In this document: in pieces, positions 1 to 9,078 of the stretch
Layout of the letters: each line of letters begins with the position of its first letter
How positions within the stretch are numbered: the stretch's first letter is position 1
Assembly: GCF_001571345.1 (NCBI RefSeq)
Contig: NZ_BCTP01000029.1
Span: 1-39,493, forward strand
DNA: 39,493 nt
Reading direction: 5' to 3'
From: Komagataeibacter xylinus NBRC 15237
GTDB taxonomy: Bacteria; Pseudomonadota; Alphaproteobacteria; Acetobacterales; Acetobacteraceae
Notes under the pieces: generated by a model
The model's database searches: none
What the model saw: only the letters and a program-made list of their open reading frames with translations
What the model was told of the DNA's origin: nothing
Position numbers and translations under genes: made by a program

Positions 1-278
1 AAATGATTTTCCCGATGTCTCTATATAATTGGCCGGATGCAAATAAAGCCTCGGCTTGCATCTTGCCATTGTCATGGGACATTTTCGTTTACTCTCACGG
101 CGGGCGTTTTCCTCGGCAAAAGAAACTTCCAACATCCAGAAGATATCGACTGGTCACGTCCTGACAGGGGATCACGCGTGACGGAACGTCATGATAGTCG
201 AGTTGGAGCCCGCAAAAAAGGTGTCTGAGGTCGCAAAGGCCGCTGCTCTGGTCAGGAGAACTTGATGGAGACACTCAT
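1..278. other. 5' flank without a convincing gene
   Basis: No recognisable protein is seen here. Two tiny + strand reading frames exist, 74..181 (35 codons) and 191..265 (24 codons). The second has a GGAA just upstream of its ATG and ends shortly before the ribosome binding site of the next gene. Either could be a short leader peptide or chance. A third frame at 37..228 has no ribosome binding site and no recognisable content. Confidence 0.3.
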
Positions 279-749
279 ATGCCTGTTATGCCTGCCGTGG
301 TTATGGCGCTGGCCTCTGGCCCCATATCTGTCACACCTGCCGCGTTTCATCTTGTCCAGACAACTTCTCCGGACACTCCGTCCCAGCCGGCGTTGATGGG
401 GACAACCGGCGGGGAAGCCTTACCATCACCGGGAGACGCTGGGCAGGAAGGTCCGGGCGCATTGGCTGATACTGGTGTGGATCCTCGAACATCCGGGAAT
501 GTTCCAGCCCGTCGGTATTTCCATATCGCCAGCGGTTATGGAAAGCAGGTCCCACTTGGTTTCGCCGTGCGTCAGATCGTTCCGCATGGGGTGCGTGTGG
601 TGTTCGCGGCGGACGTGGACACCAGCGTTCCTGTTGACTGGCAGGGCGGCCGGGAATGGAACAAGGTTCTGGCGACCACGGTAGCCCAGGCGGGTGACGT
701 CATTGATGTTGGTCATAATAAAGTCGCGGTCCGACGTCGAATTCGCTGA
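279..749 (+). CDS. TcpQ/N0-like envelope protein of the transfer locus
   Basis: About 156 residues. The N-terminus is a weak hydrophobic, signal-like stretch, followed by a Pro/Gly/Thr-rich linker to about residue 75. The C-terminal 75 residues form a compact domain with 'PLGFAVRQIVP', 'VRVVFAADVD' and 'W..VLATTVAQAGD'. This resembles the TcpQ/PilL or secretin N0-type domain that helps assemble outer-membrane channels; DotD/TraH of I-type conjugation systems carries a comparable fold. The ATG follows GGAG with about 8 bases spacing. The gene heads a row of closely spaced + strand genes ending in DotA/TraY, so a role in the outer-membrane part of the transfer channel is likely. The family assignment rests on pattern resemblance only. 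Confidence 0.6.
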   Translation: MPVMPAVVMALASGPISVTPAAFHLVQTTSPDTPSQPALMGTTGGEALPSPGDAGQEGPGALADTGVDPRTSGNVPARRYFHIASGYGKQVPLGFAVRQIVPHGVRVVFAADVDTSVPVDWQGGREWNKVLATTVAQAGDVIDVGHNKVAVRRRIR

Positions 750-801
750 CTGGTCGCATGATGGCCCGACACCTTCGTCGTCATCACCCGAGGAAGGTTC
801 C

Positions 802-1191
802 ATGAACAAGCCCTCATCCGTCCGGAAATCCGGACTTTCTTCCCCGATGCCCAATGTCTCCCTTGCGCTGGATGCGCTCGGCGAGATCTGGCGCATCAGG
901 GGCGGGGAGGACGTCATCGCGATGTTGGACAATGATATGACAGCGAGGACGGCCTGGCACGCCATCCTCGCTGGTGTCGCGCCGCATGAATGGCCGGATC
1001 TGGTCAGCTCCCTTGACGCGCTGATCCCCTATCTGCGCGGCCGCAGGGACCTGTTGTCGGCGGACAGCCCTTTTGGACGGGGCGTAATCTCGGAAAGCAG
1101 GCGCCAGGCGCTTCATCGCCTTCTTGCTCCGGAAAGGATTGCCCTGCTGGAGGCTGTGACGCGTCCGGCTACACGTCAGGAGGCCGCATGA
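802..1191 (+). CDS. hypothetical protein of the transfer locus
   Basis: A soluble protein of 129 residues with no domain I recognise. The chosen ATG has GAGGAAGG just upstream; a longer reading (from 694) would overlap the previous gene and lacks a good binding site. The predicted protein is helical, with a charged tail rich in Arg and Ala ('ESRRQALHRLLAPERIALLEAV'-like). Its stop codon overlaps the next start as ATGA, so it is translationally coupled to the exported protein that follows. Placement inside the I-type conjugation gene row suggests an accessory transfer function. It has no signal peptide or membrane segment. Confidence 0.6.
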   Translation: MNKPSSVRKSGLSSPMPNVSLALDALGEIWRIRGGEDVIAMLDNDMTARTAWHAILAGVAPHEWPDLVSSLDALIPYLRGRRDLLSADSPFGRGVISESRRQALHRLLAPERIALLEAVTRPATRQEAA

Positions 1192-1775
1192 TCGGTCTGC
1201 GCTTCCGTGTCCTGTTGTCAGTGGCCGCCGCTCTTGTATCGATACAGGGGCATGCGCAGACCATGTCATCAGCCGCCTCTGGCGCCACGACATCTACGGG
1301 AAGCGTCGGCTGCGCCGCCCTGACCCAGGCGGCGGCAACAGCCGTAAACGAACGCGTTCAGGCCAACGATGCTTACGAAAAGCAGCCGGATAGCGTCAAC
1401 GGCCTATCCTGCCTGAGCAATTTTTTCAACGGCACCGGATTGAATCTCATCACGAACGGCCTTGACCCCGCGGCACTCCTGCAGGCCGTCGAGGGCCAGA
1501 TAGGTGGCCAGGTCTGTCAGGCCGCACAGGCGGCATGGGGTAACGCCATGGGGTCGACCCAATGTGGACTCAGTTTGTCAGGCGTTAACCTGGGGCTCGG
1601 TTTTGGCTCGAGTAGCGGGCTCATGTGCCCGAGCCTGAGTTTCGGTGGTGGTGGGCCGCCAATCGCGACCGCCATTGCGGGGACGTCGAGCGGTACGACT
1701 GATCTGTATATCAACGGATCTCCCCAGCTTCCGACCGGATACAGCCTGAGCAATCTCGTGGACGGAGTGTTCTGA
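1188..1775 (+). CDS. exported Gly/Ser-rich protein, transfer locus
   Basis: 195 residues beginning with a clear signal peptide (basic 'IGLRFRVLL', hydrophobic core, cleavage after 'GHAQ'). The mature part contains six cysteines (in 'VGCAAL', 'LSCLSN', 'GQVCQA', 'TQCGLS' and 'LMCPSL', with one spaced apart), which suggests periplasmic disulfides. The C-terminal half is rich in Gly, Ser and Leu with low complexity. It overlaps the preceding gene by ATGA and the following one by TGATG, so the three are coupled. I do not recognise the family. Cysteine-rich exported proteins fit with the DsbC-like protein encoded at 9075..10079 in the same locus. Confidence 0.65.
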   Translation: MIGLRFRVLLSVAAALVSIQGHAQTMSSAASGATTSTGSVGCAALTQAAATAVNERVQANDAYEKQPDSVNGLSCLSNFFNGTGLNLITNGLDPAALLQAVEGQIGGQVCQAAQAAWGNAMGSTQCGLSLSGVNLGLGFGSSSGLMCPSLSFGGGGPPIATAIAGTSSGTTDLYINGSPQLPTGYSLSNLVDGVF

Positions 1776-2959
1776 TGCGCAGGCTGCAGATGGTTATCAT
1801 TGGTGTTGCTTCGTGCGTCTGCGTGCTGGCAGTCACGCCGCGTCCGGCATACGCGCTTTTCAGTGACGCCGCTGTCGTTGCAGCGATCAAGCTTCTTCAG
1901 GCGTTCACGGGCAACGCCCTCAATACGATGACAAAAAATCTGACGGACAGCATCGATTCAAACCTCAGTAGCCTTACAAACCCGAATTCCGTTGCGTCTC
2001 TCCTGACGAAGGGTTTCACGCAGGTTGCCAATTACGCGAAAGCCCAGGTCGGTGCCCAGTCGCAACTCATGGATGCCCAGGACGCAGCGATGGCCGGATT
2101 TCTACGGCGCCAGCAGGAAACCGGAATCCGGGACGAGCATATGATGAACCCGGAATTCTGCGCGGGCCTTGACGCCCAGCAGTCCACCGTGGCCGCGTCC
2201 AAAGCGGCGCGCTCTGCGGTGTACGCCATTGCGACCGTGAGCGATCCCCGCGGTGAGGCAGGTCAGGGAACGCCCTCCTATTACGGCAAGTCACAAGGCA
2301 CGGATGCGAACATGTCCCTGCACCTCAAGCGCTACTGTTCGTCGGACGACGTGGCCCAGGGGCTCTGCTCTTCCGTGTCCCGGCTGCCGAACGCCGACCA
2401 GCGTGCTGCCAGCCTGTTCGGCGCTGATACCCTGTCTGCGAATGGCGCTGTGGATGCAGCCAATGATTATGCGACTACCCTCATCCAGCCAGTAGCGCCT
2501 GCAGCCCTGCGTGGCGAGCAGCTGTCCAGCCTTCGTGGACGTGAAGCCGCGACCCGCCGACGGTCATACAACAGCCGTATGTCTCTTGCCCGCTGGGTCG
2601 CGGGCTACGTCACATCACTTGGCGTTCCGTCTGTCACGCTCACGCGGGACCAGAAGGCTGAAATGACGGCCGAGGGGCTCACGCCGCTCGACAAGGCGTC
2701 GTGGTTGCAGGCCATGGCGCTGGAAGTCAATCGCAGGGTGTCCAGCGTAAGCTGGAACGCCTCGCTCCAGGCAATGCCTCCCGCGTCCATCATGCGCGAG
2801 GTCGCCACCGAAATGGCGCAGGCCAATTACCTGGCACTCCAGAACTACCGCCTCAGTCTCTATCTGGCGACCATGGGAGCTGCCCGGGTCGCGCAGGAAG
2901 AAGAGGTCGCCTTCAAGGACGGCCTGACGCCGATGCCTTCCCCCACGATCAATCCCTAG
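1775..2959 (+). CDS. exported protein, possible TraW/IcmX counterpart
   Basis: 394 residues with an N-terminal signal peptide ending near 'RPAYA'. The mature protein is mostly alpha-helical. It starts with an 'AIKLLQAFTGNALNTMTKNL' amphipathic segment, has a central part with a few cysteines ('PEFCAGLD', 'KRYCSSDD', 'GLCSSV'), and ends in a helical region. No catalytic motif is seen. In IncI conjugation operons a periplasmic TraW/IcmX protein is encoded shortly before TraX and TraY; position, export signal and size agree with that, but I cannot confirm the family by motif. A VirB5/TrbJ-like helical pilus component is the alternative. It is coupled to the previous gene by a one-base overlap. 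Confidence 0.6.
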   Translation: MRRLQMVIIGVASCVCVLAVTPRPAYALFSDAAVVAAIKLLQAFTGNALNTMTKNLTDSIDSNLSSLTNPNSVASLLTKGFTQVANYAKAQVGAQSQLMDAQDAAMAGFLRRQQETGIRDEHMMNPEFCAGLDAQQSTVAASKAARSAVYAIATVSDPRGEAGQGTPSYYGKSQGTDANMSLHLKRYCSSDDVAQGLCSSVSRLPNADQRAASLFGADTLSANGAVDAANDYATTLIQPVAPAALRGEQLSSLRGREAATRRRSYNSRMSLARWVAGYVTSLGVPSVTLTRDQKAEMTAEGLTPLDKASWLQAMALEVNRRVSSVSWNASLQAMPPASIMREVATEMAQANYLALQNYRLSLYLATMGAARVAQEEEVAFKDGLTPMPSPTINP

Positions 2960-2968
2960 AGGTTTGCC

Positions 2969-4381
2969 ATGTCTGAGGCCCAGCAGAAAACCGGCGATAT
3001 CGAGGATGTGCTGAAAACCCTCGATCGCGTGCAGTCCGAATACAGAAAGCAGGCGCCCGGGCAGGCCGCCGCATATGACCGGCTGCGGCAGGAATCCCGT
3101 GAGCCTGACGTCCAGAATGATCCCGGGTTCCGTACGCGCGTCGCATACGCCGTGCAGGATGTAGAGCGCCTTTTGGGACCGACGCTTGAAAAGGAGCATC
3201 CTCTCCGCGCCGAGATGACAGAGCGCGCGGCGCATTACCCAGGTCTGAACGAACCTGTGGTCGCTGCGATGATGCGTGAAACGCATCGCCTTCAGCAGCC
3301 AGAAGTAAACGCGATCCGGACACTTGCCAGTGAACTGGTTGAAGGACATCAGGATCCGGACCACCCGGACATCGCGCACACCATCGAGAGCCTGAGGGCG
3401 ACCGTCTTTCCCGAACCGGGGCACCAGCCAGCGCCAGGGCAGAATCATGCTGCCGGGTCTGCGCACGATGAGAAAGGTCAAGCGGATAAAACCCGTGGAA
3501 TGGCGTCCCCGGGGGAGGGCATTCCGCCAGGACCGGAGCAGTCGGCTAACACCCGATCCGGGCAGACCCACACGGCAGATCCTCAGAAGGACTTTCGAGA
3601 GAAGCAGGCAGGCCCCGCGAAAGACGCACCGGAAAACCGATCCACGATGGATGGCAACGGAACAAAGGAAAAGGCGGCAGCGAACACACGGGAAACGAAC
3701 GCCGCTACCAGGGATCAGGAGGAAGTAAAGGTTATTCGCGGCGGGGGCTTTGCCCGCCTCGCGGAAGCGATTGCCTCGCGCATTGATAGCCAGCCTGCGA
3801 GCCCGGCATCATCATGGATGGAAAAGGCCGTCGATTTCAGCACCCGGCTGCACAACGCGCGTGACGAAAAGAGCCTGGAGGCGACCGAACGTCTGGGAAA
3901 GCAGGCGGTGGAGGCCCTGCGTGACCTCAGGGAGCGGCCAGCTTCCTCCATCATGGCGGCGATTTCAGATGCAGGAAAGGGTGATCCTGACGGTGTTGCC
4001 GGTGTGTTGTCGGAGATGAAGGCCGGTGGCCGGTATGCCGATCTGCATAGCCAGTTTGTGACGGAGAAACAGAATAACCAGGCGTTCGCGGCGCAACTGG
4101 AGAATGTCACCAGCAGGCTCGAAGCCTACGGAAAGGGAAGGGACGCCGCCGAGGCAACAGGCCAGCGCATGGGAATGCCCGGCAGTGTGACGCAGCGCTT
4201 CACCCAGCTCGATGCCGAGATCGGCAGGACTGCGGCCGAGGTGCCCGGAAAAAAGGAGGGGGCCAGTGCGCTGGAAGATGTGAGCGAAAAGGTCCGCGAG
4301 ATGATGCACAAGGCCGTAACCGCGGTGACGGATTTCATGACGCGGATGAATCCCGGTCCCACCGCCAGTCCTGCGCCGTGA
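2969..4381 (+). CDS. long hydrophilic helical protein, transfer locus
   Basis: 470 residues with no signal peptide or membrane helix, so probably cytoplasmic. Residues 1-150 are charged and helical. Residues 150-260 are a low-complexity linker rich in Gly, Pro, Gln, Lys and Thr, probably disordered. The C-terminal half is again helical with heptad-like spacing and may form a coiled coil. A GAGG lies about 7 bases before the ATG. It sits between the exported protein and DotA/TraY with gaps of 9 and 22 bases, so it is probably co-transcribed. The domain arrangement could suit a cytoplasmic adaptor or scaffold of the transfer machine. I do not recognise a family. Confidence 0.6.
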   Translation: MSEAQQKTGDIEDVLKTLDRVQSEYRKQAPGQAAAYDRLRQESREPDVQNDPGFRTRVAYAVQDVERLLGPTLEKEHPLRAEMTERAAHYPGLNEPVVAAMMRETHRLQQPEVNAIRTLASELVEGHQDPDHPDIAHTIESLRATVFPEPGHQPAPGQNHAAGSAHDEKGQADKTRGMASPGEGIPPGPEQSANTRSGQTHTADPQKDFREKQAGPAKDAPENRSTMDGNGTKEKAAANTRETNAATRDQEEVKVIRGGGFARLAEAIASRIDSQPASPASSWMEKAVDFSTRLHNARDEKSLEATERLGKQAVEALRDLRERPASSIMAAISDAGKGDPDGVAGVLSEMKAGGRYADLHSQFVTEKQNNQAFAAQLENVTSRLEAYGKGRDAAEATGQRMGMPGSVTQRFTQLDAEIGRTAAEVPGKKEGASALEDVSEKVREMMHKAVTAVTDFMTRMNPGPTASPAP

Positions 4382-4403
4382 CTTCGCCGCTGGAGGACAA
4401 ACC

Positions 4404-6764
4404 ATGACGCCCTTTCGTCGCCTTGTATTCGCCATCCTGCCGCTCCTGTTTCTGTCGGCTCTTACCGTGTCCGCTGCAGCGCAGACGGTCGTCGCGACCG
4501 GTTCAGGGGATGCAGCCAGCAGCACGGGCTATAACGTGACATGGGACCTGCTTGATCCGGGCAGTGATTGGGCGGCGCAGGTCATCCGGTCCGTATTCCC
4601 GGTTTTCGGGCAGGATACGGGCGCGCCCAGCATCGGCAACGAGGCGACCGTCATAGGAACCATGATCGGGTGGTTCTCCGGGTTTGTCATGGCATTTGCG
4701 ATGGCGGTCGTAAGCTATATCTACTTCATGAACATCCACCGGGGTGCAGAAACAGCGCAACTCCTTGGTAACAACCAGACCAGCATGTCGATTGTGCGGA
4801 TCGGGATTGCGGCCATCCTGATGTGGCCGCTTCCGACAACCGGCTTCAATGCGGCGCAGGCCGTTGTCGTGCAGGGCTCGCTCTGGGGCATCGGTATGGC
4901 GAAGGTCGTCTATGACAAGGCGAAGCAGGCAATCGGACCAGACGGCAAGGTCATCGCACAGCCCCTTATCCCCGGCACAAAAGGGATTGTGACCGGTCTT
5001 GTGAAAAATGAGTTCTGCCGGGCCATTATTAACATTGCTGCGAATAACACGAACCTGATTGCGGCCCCGACCGGGCAGACCGTCCTGTCCGTGACCGGCG
5101 GAAAGATGGGAATCATCAACTATTCTTACAATATGGCAGCCGGCGCAGGAGACGGGACACCAGTTTGCGGGGCCGTAAGTCTGCAGGCGCCCAATACTGA
5201 CGCAGTGAATCTGGCTGGTTTCCAGGTCGACCAGGCGGGTATGCAAAAACAGGTTCTTGATTCCGTGATCCTTGGCGACATTCGCAGCCAGGTTGCGCAG
5301 GTCGCGCAGAATTACTGGCAAACGAAAACGACAGCGTCCCTGGCCCCACTCATGACCATCATCGTCAATGCCACCAACGATTATGCGTCGCGTCTCACGA
5401 CGCAGGCGGCACAACTGCGTTCGAAGCTTCAGGACACGGTCAACAATCAGACGCTCGCGCTCCACCAATGGGGGATTTCGACGAACGGAGATGCGGTCAA
5501 CACCAGCAACCAGATGGATACTCTCGGGTGGACCGGCGCAGGAGCCTACTATCTCGAATTCGCGCGCCTCAATGGCCAGACCCTGTCTCTCATGACCGCA
5601 ACGCCAACCATCACTACGCCATCCTATTCCGGTCTCGGAAACTATCTTGCCTCGGACATTGCGCCCCTGGTGCAGTCTGCGGACACCTTTATGGAGAACA
5701 TCGACAGCATGGTTGCGACGCAGGATGGCGTGACCGCGCCAGGCGGGAATGCGGACCTGTACACGGGCGCGATACCGGGTGGAGACGGTGCAGGTGTGCT
5801 CGACCAGCTGTTCCGCGCCCTGCACCTGAACGATTATGCCCTGCAGATCGTAACCGGATTTATCGAGCCGTCCGGGACGAACGGCTACTGGACGGATCCG
5901 TTTGGCAATCTCATGTCACTTGGAAACTGGATGATCACGACTGCCCTTCTCACGATGGGCACTGCGTCGGTTCTTTCTTCTACGGCCGGGACCGTTGGTA
6001 TCGGCGTGCTGTCGCTTCTGAGCGGGAATCCAGAAGGTGCCGTTGCGGCAGGGGCCGGGCACGCGCTGATGCACTTTTTTGGCGCGCCGATTATCGGCGG
6101 CTGTTTCGCCATGCTTATGCCAGGCCTCACCATCGCCTATGTCATCCCGATGATCCCGTTTGTCATGTGGATGTTTGCCGTGGCTGGATGGTTCATCATG
6201 GTCTGTGAGTCCGTGATTGCAGCGCCTCTGTGGATGCTCGCGCATATGACCATGAACGGGGAGGGGCTGCACGGTCATGCAAAACAGGGTTATGCCCTTC
6301 TGTTCAATGTCATCTTCCGGCCGGTGCTGATGCTATTCGGGCTTTTCCTTGGATATTTTATATTTGATTCAGTGTCGTGGCTGATCCACATGTGTTTCGG
6401 CATTGCGGCCGGACTGGTGCTGTCAAACGGTTGGATTGTCAGCAACTTCCTCGGCATGATTGTTCTGGTTAGCCTCTTTGTCATGATTCACGTCACCCTG
6501 GCGTTCATTTCATTCAGGATGATCTCGATCCTGCCCCAACGGGTTCCCGCCATGATCGGATTCGGTGACGTGGATCGCGTTGATATCGACCAGTTCAGCA
6601 GGGACGCCGCCGTTGTCGGTATGGCGGGCACGTTGCTCTCGATTCAGCAGTCTCTGGCAGGAAATAAAGCAGATAATCAGAATGGGCCGGGACAAGGCAA
6701 CGGTGGCATATCTTCTGGTGCTCGGGCTCTAATAAGTGATACAACAATGAAAAAGAGCGTCTGA
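4404..6764 (+). CDS. traY: DotA/TraY-family conjugal transfer membrane protein
   Basis: 786 residues. A signal peptide (cleavage near 'SAAAQT') precedes a large protein whose hydrophobic segments lie at about residues 85-110 ('MIGWFSGFVMAFAMAVVSYIY'), 130-150, and in a cluster from about 510 to 710. A long, mostly polar periplasmic loop lies between them. This layout, and the segments 'IYFMNIHRGAETAQLLG' and 'WFIMVCESVIAAPLWMLAHM', match the DotA (Legionella) / TraY (IncI plasmid) polytopic inner-membrane family of type IVB secretion and conjugation systems. GGAGG lies 8 bases before the ATG. It is the best-identified member of the locus and fixes the system as I-type. Confidence 0.88.
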   Translation: MTPFRRLVFAILPLLFLSALTVSAAAQTVVATGSGDAASSTGYNVTWDLLDPGSDWAAQVIRSVFPVFGQDTGAPSIGNEATVIGTMIGWFSGFVMAFAMAVVSYIYFMNIHRGAETAQLLGNNQTSMSIVRIGIAAILMWPLPTTGFNAAQAVVVQGSLWGIGMAKVVYDKAKQAIGPDGKVIAQPLIPGTKGIVTGLVKNEFCRAIINIAANNTNLIAAPTGQTVLSVTGGKMGIINYSYNMAAGAGDGTPVCGAVSLQAPNTDAVNLAGFQVDQAGMQKQVLDSVILGDIRSQVAQVAQNYWQTKTTASLAPLMTIIVNATNDYASRLTTQAAQLRSKLQDTVNNQTLALHQWGISTNGDAVNTSNQMDTLGWTGAGAYYLEFARLNGQTLSLMTATPTITTPSYSGLGNYLASDIAPLVQSADTFMENIDSMVATQDGVTAPGGNADLYTGAIPGGDGAGVLDQLFRALHLNDYALQIVTGFIEPSGTNGYWTDPFGNLMSLGNWMITTALLTMGTASVLSSTAGTVGIGVLSLLSGNPEGAVAAGAGHALMHFFGAPIIGGCFAMLMPGLTIAYVIPMIPFVMWMFAVAGWFIMVCESVIAAPLWMLAHMTMNGEGLHGHAKQGYALLFNVIFRPVLMLFGLFLGYFIFDSVSWLIHMCFGIAAGLVLSNGWIVSNFLGMIVLVSLFVMIHVTLAFISFRMISILPQRVPAMIGFGDVDRVDIDQFSRDAAVVGMAGTLLSIQQSLAGNKADNQNGPGQGNGGISSGARALISDTTMKKSV

Positions 6765-6787
6765 CTTTAGGGTCAGGAGGAACTGAG

Positions 6788-7285
6788 ATGTCGAACTATG
6801 GTGGCCTGAGCGGGGCTGCAGCGTTCATGTTGGGACGTGCATCGCACCAGTACGAACAGACGCTGGGAAACTCCATACAACGTGCGCTTTACGGCCGACG
6901 GTCTGCGCGACCGACAGAAGCCGATGAACTCGCTGACCTGCTTTCGCAGATGACAAGCTTACTGCGACAGAAGAACGCGGAATCTGACAGACTTGAGGAG
7001 CATCTGCTCAGATCCAGGGAATATGCTTCTGGTCTGGAGGCTCAGATCAAAGACCTGAAAGACACCCTCGCTCTTGCAGATGCAGCAACTGCGCGGCAGG
7101 CAGCTCAACTCAAGGCTGCTGGGGACCGAGAGGAACGCCTGGCGTGCGATCTTGAGGCAGCCCACGACAAATACCATCGACTTAGCGATGAGCATACAGT
7201 GCTGAAGACCAAAGCCGAGAACATGGAACGACGGATTTGGGGCTACCTTTCCATGGAAAATGAATGGAGAAAGCGGCAGCCCTAG
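6788..7285 (+). CDS. coiled-coil protein downstream of traY
   Basis: 165 residues. The first 40 include 'GLSGAAAFMLGRASHQYEQ', a short Gly/Ala-rich stretch. From about residue 45 to 150 the protein is a continuous heptad-rich helix with alternating Leu, Ala, Glu, Lys and Arg, so a long coiled coil is expected. AGGAGG precedes the start. It lies where IncI plasmids encode an exclusion-type protein after traY, but nothing in the sequence shows that function. An IS5-family element is inserted exactly at its stop codon (TAG, 7283-7285), and the stop is kept because the target duplication restores it. Confidence 0.6.
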   Translation: MSNYGGLSGAAAFMLGRASHQYEQTLGNSIQRALYGRRSARPTEADELADLLSQMTSLLRQKNAESDRLEEHLLRSREYASGLEAQIKDLKDTLALADAATARQAAQLKAAGDREERLACDLEAAHDKYHRLSDEHTVLKTKAENMERRIWGYLSMENEWRKRQP

Positions 7286-8133
7286 GTTCTGTTGACAAAA
7301 GGTCTTCCCAGACCGGTCTGGACGTGATTCAAAGCTGGTCTTTGCAGAGACCTGTAGATGCGTGGTGACCTGACGGACGAGGAATGGGCGATCATTGGCG
7401 GCCTGCTGCCACCTGAACGTGGCCGTTGGTCACGCCCGGCACAGGATAACCGTCTGTTTCTCAACGGAATGCTTTATGTCCTGCGTGTTGGTTGCCCATG
7501 GCGGGATATGCATGAGCGCTACGGAAAATGGAACTCGGTCTATGTCCGGTTCCGTCGATGGGCCGAGCAGGGTGTCTGGGACGCTCTGCTGGAAACGCTG
7601 GTTGAACTTGGGCTGACCGATGACTGGCAGCATATGATCGACAGCACGGTTGTTCGGGCTCACAGCCAGGCTGCTGGCGCAAAAGGGGGACACATAAGGA
7701 AGGCTTTGGTCGAAGCCGCGGCGGCTTTACGAGCAAGATCCACGCCCGCGCTGACGGTCAGGGACGCCCTCTTGGCTTTGAACTGACGGGCGGTGAAATT
7801 TCTGACTACTCCGGCGCTGATGCCCTGTTGGACCTGCCGGTCGTGACACCGCGCCAACTTCTGGCCGATAGGGGATATGATAGTGACAGGATACGGGAGA
7901 ACCTGCTTTTTCGAGGTATTCTTCCTGTTATCCCGCCGCGTTCAAACCGCACAGAGGATATCCCCTGTGACTTCCGTCGCTATCGGGATCGCAACCGTAT
8001 CGAGCGGATGTTCAACAAGCTGAAGCAGTTTCGCCGTATCGCAACCCGCTATGACAAGACGAGAAAATCGTTCCTCGCCTTTCTCAACCTCGCCGCAGTC
8101 AAGTTGTGGCTACCGTCTTTTGTCAACAGAACC
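7285..8133 (+). mobile_element. IS5-family insertion sequence (IS427-like), intact
   Basis: The element is bounded by matching inverted ends: GGTTCTGTTGACAAAAG at 7285-7301 and its exact reverse complement at 8117-8133. Flanks share TA, or CTAG if the outer G of each end is counted as target, which fits IS427-group elements. It encodes a transposase in two overlapping frames joined by a -1 shift. The ends are perfect over 17 bases, suggesting a recent insertion. Confidence 0.9.
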
Positions 8134-8136
8134 TAG
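7358..8136 (+). CDS. IS5-family transposase made by -1 frameshift
   Basis: The first frame (7358..7786) starts 'MRGDLTDEEWAIIGGLLPP' and carries the first catalytic Asp in 'MIDSTVVRAH'. The second frame, readable from just after the A4G5 run at 7681-7689, continues 'THKEGFGRSRGGFTSKIHA' and carries 'LLADRGYDSD' (second Asp) and 'RIERMFNKLKQFRRIATRYDK' (catalytic Glu). Shifting back one base inside the A/G run joins the frames to give one DDE transposase of about 260 residues. Programmed -1 frameshifting on such runs is established for IS427-group elements. A mutation or sequencing error is less likely because every motif is intact. Confidence 0.85.
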
Positions 8137-8184
8137 TCGCAAGATCCTTGGTCAGGATGGTCGCCTCTACGCGGGAGACCATTC

Positions 8185-8490
8185 GTGAAACATTTCATTC
8201 TGCCTCTTGTCCTCTCCCCATGGCTTGCGGCATGCAGCGCTGGCAACGTGTCATCCGCTGCCCATGTGCATGGCCCAAAGGCTCCCCCAACCAGGCATGC
8301 GCGTTATGATCCGCACGCTGCATACGGATCGACACACGTAATCTGGACACCCCCCACGTACGATCGCGCCGGTACGATCGTCCGGCCTGATGATCCACGG
8401 GCGATGTCGGGGCGCGAGGATTATGAACACGCCTCTTGGGCAACAGGCGCTCAGGGCGGCGACAAGAACGCGCCTCCCGGCACGTTCTGA
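8185..8490 (+). CDS. small lipoprotein of the transfer locus
   Basis: 101 residues starting at GTG with GGGAG 7 bases upstream. The N-terminus 'KHFILPLVLSPWLAACSAG' is a lipoprotein signal with lipobox LAAC; the lipidated Cys would be residue 17. The mature protein is small, Pro/His-rich and hydrophilic, with no recognised domain. Without the IS it would lie about 50 bases behind the coiled-coil gene at 6788..7285, so both belonged to one transcription unit that the insertion now interrupts. Small lipoproteins are common outer-membrane partners in type IV secretion systems, but this one cannot be assigned to DotD/TraH on motif. Confidence 0.7.
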   Translation: MKHFILPLVLSPWLAACSAGNVSSAAHVHGPKAPPTRHARYDPHAAYGSTHVIWTPPTYDRAGTIVRPDDPRAMSGREDYEHASWATGAQGGDKNAPPGTF

Positions 8491-8541
8491 GTGCTCCGCC
8501 GATCCTGTCTATTCACCAGCGCAATGCAGACGGACTTGCGC

Positions 8542-9078
8542 TTACGGCCTGCGGGGAATGAGGCTGTCGGCGGTGGCGACAAATTGGCGAGCGGAACCTA
8601 GGCGGCGTTCGCGGATCTGCCAGTTGAGCCACGCGTTCTGAAACGCCACGAGTGTCAGAAATGTCCAGAAGGGCGCGAACTCCAGCGCAGCAAGGATTTG
8701 GCTGCCCTTCCAGTGGGAAAGGAGCATTTCTCCGGTCCAGCCAAGAACCAGAACAACGGCGAGCATACTGGCAGCGAGCGCCCGCCTGTATGTCTCATGT
8801 TGTCTCTGATCGAGTAAGATCGCGACAACGCGGGGTTCGACGCCATATTCGGCAGCAATCGCGGCGATATCAATAGGGGTACCGTCTGGCGCCCGCGGGT
8901 TCTGCATGCCGGCTTTAGGCTTCAGTAATGCCTTCCCGAGGGCTTCAATCAGCGCGGCATTTCTCGTCACATCGGACCAGGCGACCAATGTACGTGGATC
9001 GCCAATCACCAGGCGGGCAAGCTTGCGCGTTCTTGCAAAAAAACGTCGCGGGCCGGTCTGGTCCTGTCGTGTCTTCAT
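8542..9078 (-). CDS. IcmV/TraX-like membrane protein
   Basis: 178 residues. An N-terminal cytoplasmic part of about 100 residues is followed by two hydrophobic helices ('RRALAASMLAVVLVLGW' and 'FAPFWTFLTLVAFQ') and a short basic tail 'WLNWQIRERRLGSARQF'. This shape, and the 'W..WQI.ERRLG' tail, resemble IcmV of Legionella ('FWYFQIKERKLG', from memory) and its IncI counterpart TraX. The start overlaps the end of the DsbC-like gene as ATGA, so the two are coupled. Both lie opposite in direction to the traY block but belong to the same transfer function. Confidence 0.6.
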   Translation of the reverse strand: MKTRQDQTGPRRFFARTRKLARLVIGDPRTLVAWSDVTRNAALIEALGKALLKPKAGMQNPRAPDGTPIDIAAIAAEYGVEPRVVAILLDQRQHETYRRALAASMLAVVLVLGWTGEMLLSHWKGSQILAALEFAPFWTFLTLVAFQNAWLNWQIRERRLGSARQFVATADSLIPRRP

